From NCBI RefSeq assembly GCF_000368085.1, contig NZ_KB849239.1, positions 1,453,714 to 1,517,713 on the forward strand: a DNA stretch of 64,000 nt. The letters run 5' to 3'. Both the position numbers and the translations under genes were made by a program. How positions within the stretch are numbered: the stretch's first letter is position 1; each line of letters begins with the position of its first letter. Below the pieces are notes generated by a model. The model did not search any database, was not told the origin of the DNA, and was given only the letters and a program-made list of their open reading frames with translations. This DNA is from Acinetobacter nosocomialis NIPH 2119. GTDB lineage: Bacteria; Pseudomonadota; Gammaproteobacteria; Pseudomonadales; Moraxellaceae. This document shows positions 62,617-64,000 of this stretch, in pieces.

Positions 62617-64000
62617 ATGAGTGTATCTGAACATCCAAATCTGGACACTGTGCAAGGTACAGATTCACAAAAAGCAGTGAATGAAACCTTAGAAGATTAT
62701 ACTTTACGTTATGCTCCACACAGCTTTCGGCGCTGGAGTCCCAAAGTTGTCGCTATTACTGCACTTGGTGGTATTGCCTATCTTGCTGACTTTTCTATTG
62801 GTGCCAGTATTGGTATGTCTTATGGAACAACCAATGCTGTTTTCTCCATTTTATTTGCAGCAATTATTATTTTCTTAACCGGCATTCCTTTAGCCTACTA
62901 CGCAGCTCGCTATAACATCGACCTTGACTTGATTACCCGCGGCGCAGGTTTTGGTTATATCGGCTCAGTCCTGACCAGTATCATTTTCGCCAGTTTCACC
63001 TTTATTTTCTTTGCCCTTGAAGGTTCAATCATGGCGCAAGGGTTATTACTCGGTTTAGGCATTCCGCTATGGGCAGGTTACCTCATCTCAACCATTATGG
63101 TCATTCCACTCGTCATTTACGGTATGAAAGCTTTAAGTAAATTACAAGTCTGGACTACCCCACTTTGGCTCGTTCTAATGATTGGTCCTGTGGCCTATCT
63201 GATTTACCAAGAACCTACCTTGGTTAGCCAGTTTGCAACGTTTACAGGTCATGAAGGTTTTGCACCTGTAGATATGGCAGCGATTATGCTCGGTGCGGGT
63301 ATATGCTTATCTTTAATCATGCAAATTGGTGAACAAATTGACTACCTACGCTTCATGCCTGCAAAAACAAAAGAAAATAGCAAAGCATGGTGGGCAGCGG
63401 TTATTTCAGCAGGTCCGGGTTGGGTGATTTTAGGAGCAATCAAACAAATTATTGGAGCATTTTTAGGTTTCTATTTACTTACTAAAATACCGGGCGTAAA
63501 CAGCACTGAACCTGTTCAACAGTTTAATGCAGCGTTTCATGACATGCTTCCGGGCTGGGCAGCTTTAACACTTGCAGTGATTTTGGTGGTTATTTCTCAA
63601 ATTAAAATTAATGTGACCAATGCTTACTCTGGTTCCCTTGCATGGACAAGTGCCTACACTCGTATTAGCAAACATTATCCGGGGCGTATTGTCTTTGTGA
63701 TTGTAAACTTGGCAATTGCGCTTGCTTTGATGGAAGGCAACATGTTTGCGGTACTGGGTAAAATCTTAGGGTTCTATTCAAACTTTGCGATTGCATGGGT
63801 TGTGGTGGTTGCAACAGATATTTCAATCAACAAATATGTTTTAAAACTTTCACCAAAAGAACCGGAATACCGCCGTGACATGCTCTACAACGTAAACCCT
63901 GTTGGTATGGTTGCATTCCTTGTATCAGCAGGCTTATCAATTGCAGCATTCTTCGGCTTACTGGGTAGTTTCCTAGCGCCTTACTCTCCAATTATTGCGC
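62617..64000 (+). CDS. NCS1-family transporter (partial, runs off the window end)
   Basis: The first 461 residues of a cation symporter are visible with no stop. GGGAG lies about nine bases before the ATG at 62617. The sequence parallels the sensor's N-terminus closely: LRYAPHSFRRWSP, LITRGAGFGYIGSVLTS, MQIGEQIDYLRF and SQIKINVTNAYSGSLAW. It should import a nucleobase, cytosine, hydantoin or similar compound. It is divergent from the sensor kinase across a 186-base gap and is the obvious target of that system. The remainder of the gene and any catabolic genes after it are outside the window. Confidence 0.9.
   Translation, partial: MSVSEHPNLDTVQGTDSQKAVNETLEDYTLRYAPHSFRRWSPKVVAITALGGIAYLADFSIGASIGMSYGTTNAVFSILFAAIIIFLTGIPLAYYAARYNIDLDLITRGAGFGYIGSVLTSIIFASFTFIFFALEGSIMAQGLLLGLGIPLWAGYLISTIMVIPLVIYGMKALSKLQVWTTPLWLVLMIGPVAYLIYQEPTLVSQFATFTGHEGFAPVDMAAIMLGAGICLSLIMQIGEQIDYLRFMPAKTKENSKAWWAAVISAGPGWVILGAIKQIIGAFLGFYLLTKIPGVNSTEPVQQFNAAFHDMLPGWAALTLAVILVVISQIKINVTNAYSGSLAWTSAYTRISKHYPGRIVFVIVNLAIALALMEGNMFAVLGKILGFYSNFAIAWVVVVATDISINKYVLKLSPKEPEYRRDMLYNVNPVGMVAFLVSAGLSIAAFFGLLGSFLAPYSPIIA

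Overview
The window is a chromosomal stretch of a low-GC gammaproteobacterium. The gene content (malonate decarboxylase with MadLM, paired short ChrA proteins, TauABCD, a desulfurase-type encapsulin operon and many LysR regulators), the AT-rich intergenic DNA and the protein sequences point to Acinetobacter, probably the A. baumannii group. This is inferred from recalled family knowledge, not from a search. No rRNA, tRNA, CRISPR array, transposase or phage gene was seen.

Layout. 0.2-4.6 kb: chromate transporter pair with a divergent LysR gene, then an arsenic block (acr3, arsR, divergent arsC) and a XapX protein. 4.6-12 kb: YtcJ-like amidohydrolase, isochorismatase-fold hydrolase with a divergent LysR gene, and an FCD-GntR regulator divergent from an NCS1 permease and a hydantoin/allantoin-type racemase. 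12-22 kb: organosulfur scavenging (tauABCD, outer-membrane porin, MFS transporter, flavin monooxygenase, DszC/SfnB-like oxidoreductase) and an unknown protein. 23.4-27.6 kb: cyanide-insensitive-type cytochrome bd oxidase with a 44-residue accessory protein, then a MocR regulator. 27.7-36 kb: complete malonate decarboxylase operon mdcABCDEGH-madLM with a convergent LysR gene. 36-46 kb: MFS, GNAT, PaiB-like protein, a second MocR regulator, LrgAB with LysR, two glutathione transferases, and SDR with LysR. 46.3-50.9 kb: rhodanese, serine O-acetyltransferase, family 2A encapsulin shell and its cysteine desulfurase cargo. 51-53.4 kb: a LysE/LysR pair enclosed by inverted copies of a two-hairpin intergenic repeat. 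53.4-57.3 kb: polar amino acid ABC transporter with two paralogous binding lipoproteins. 57.6-64 kb: GNAT, a REC-LuxR regulator, a giant NCS1-transporter/histidine-kinase/REC fusion, and a divergent stand-alone NCS1 transporter that runs off the end.

How it works together. Sulfur is a recurring theme. The tau and monooxygenase genes should release sulfite from organosulfur compounds. The encapsulin operon should make O-acetylserine, strip sulfur from cysteine inside a protein shell, and handle persulfide with the rhodanese. The encapsulin system is the most striking biology here; its type is known in outline, including work in Acinetobacter. The least described features I can point to are the NCS1-kinase fusion with its cysteine-rich linker and adjacent transporter paralogue, and the dispersed two-hairpin repeat family.
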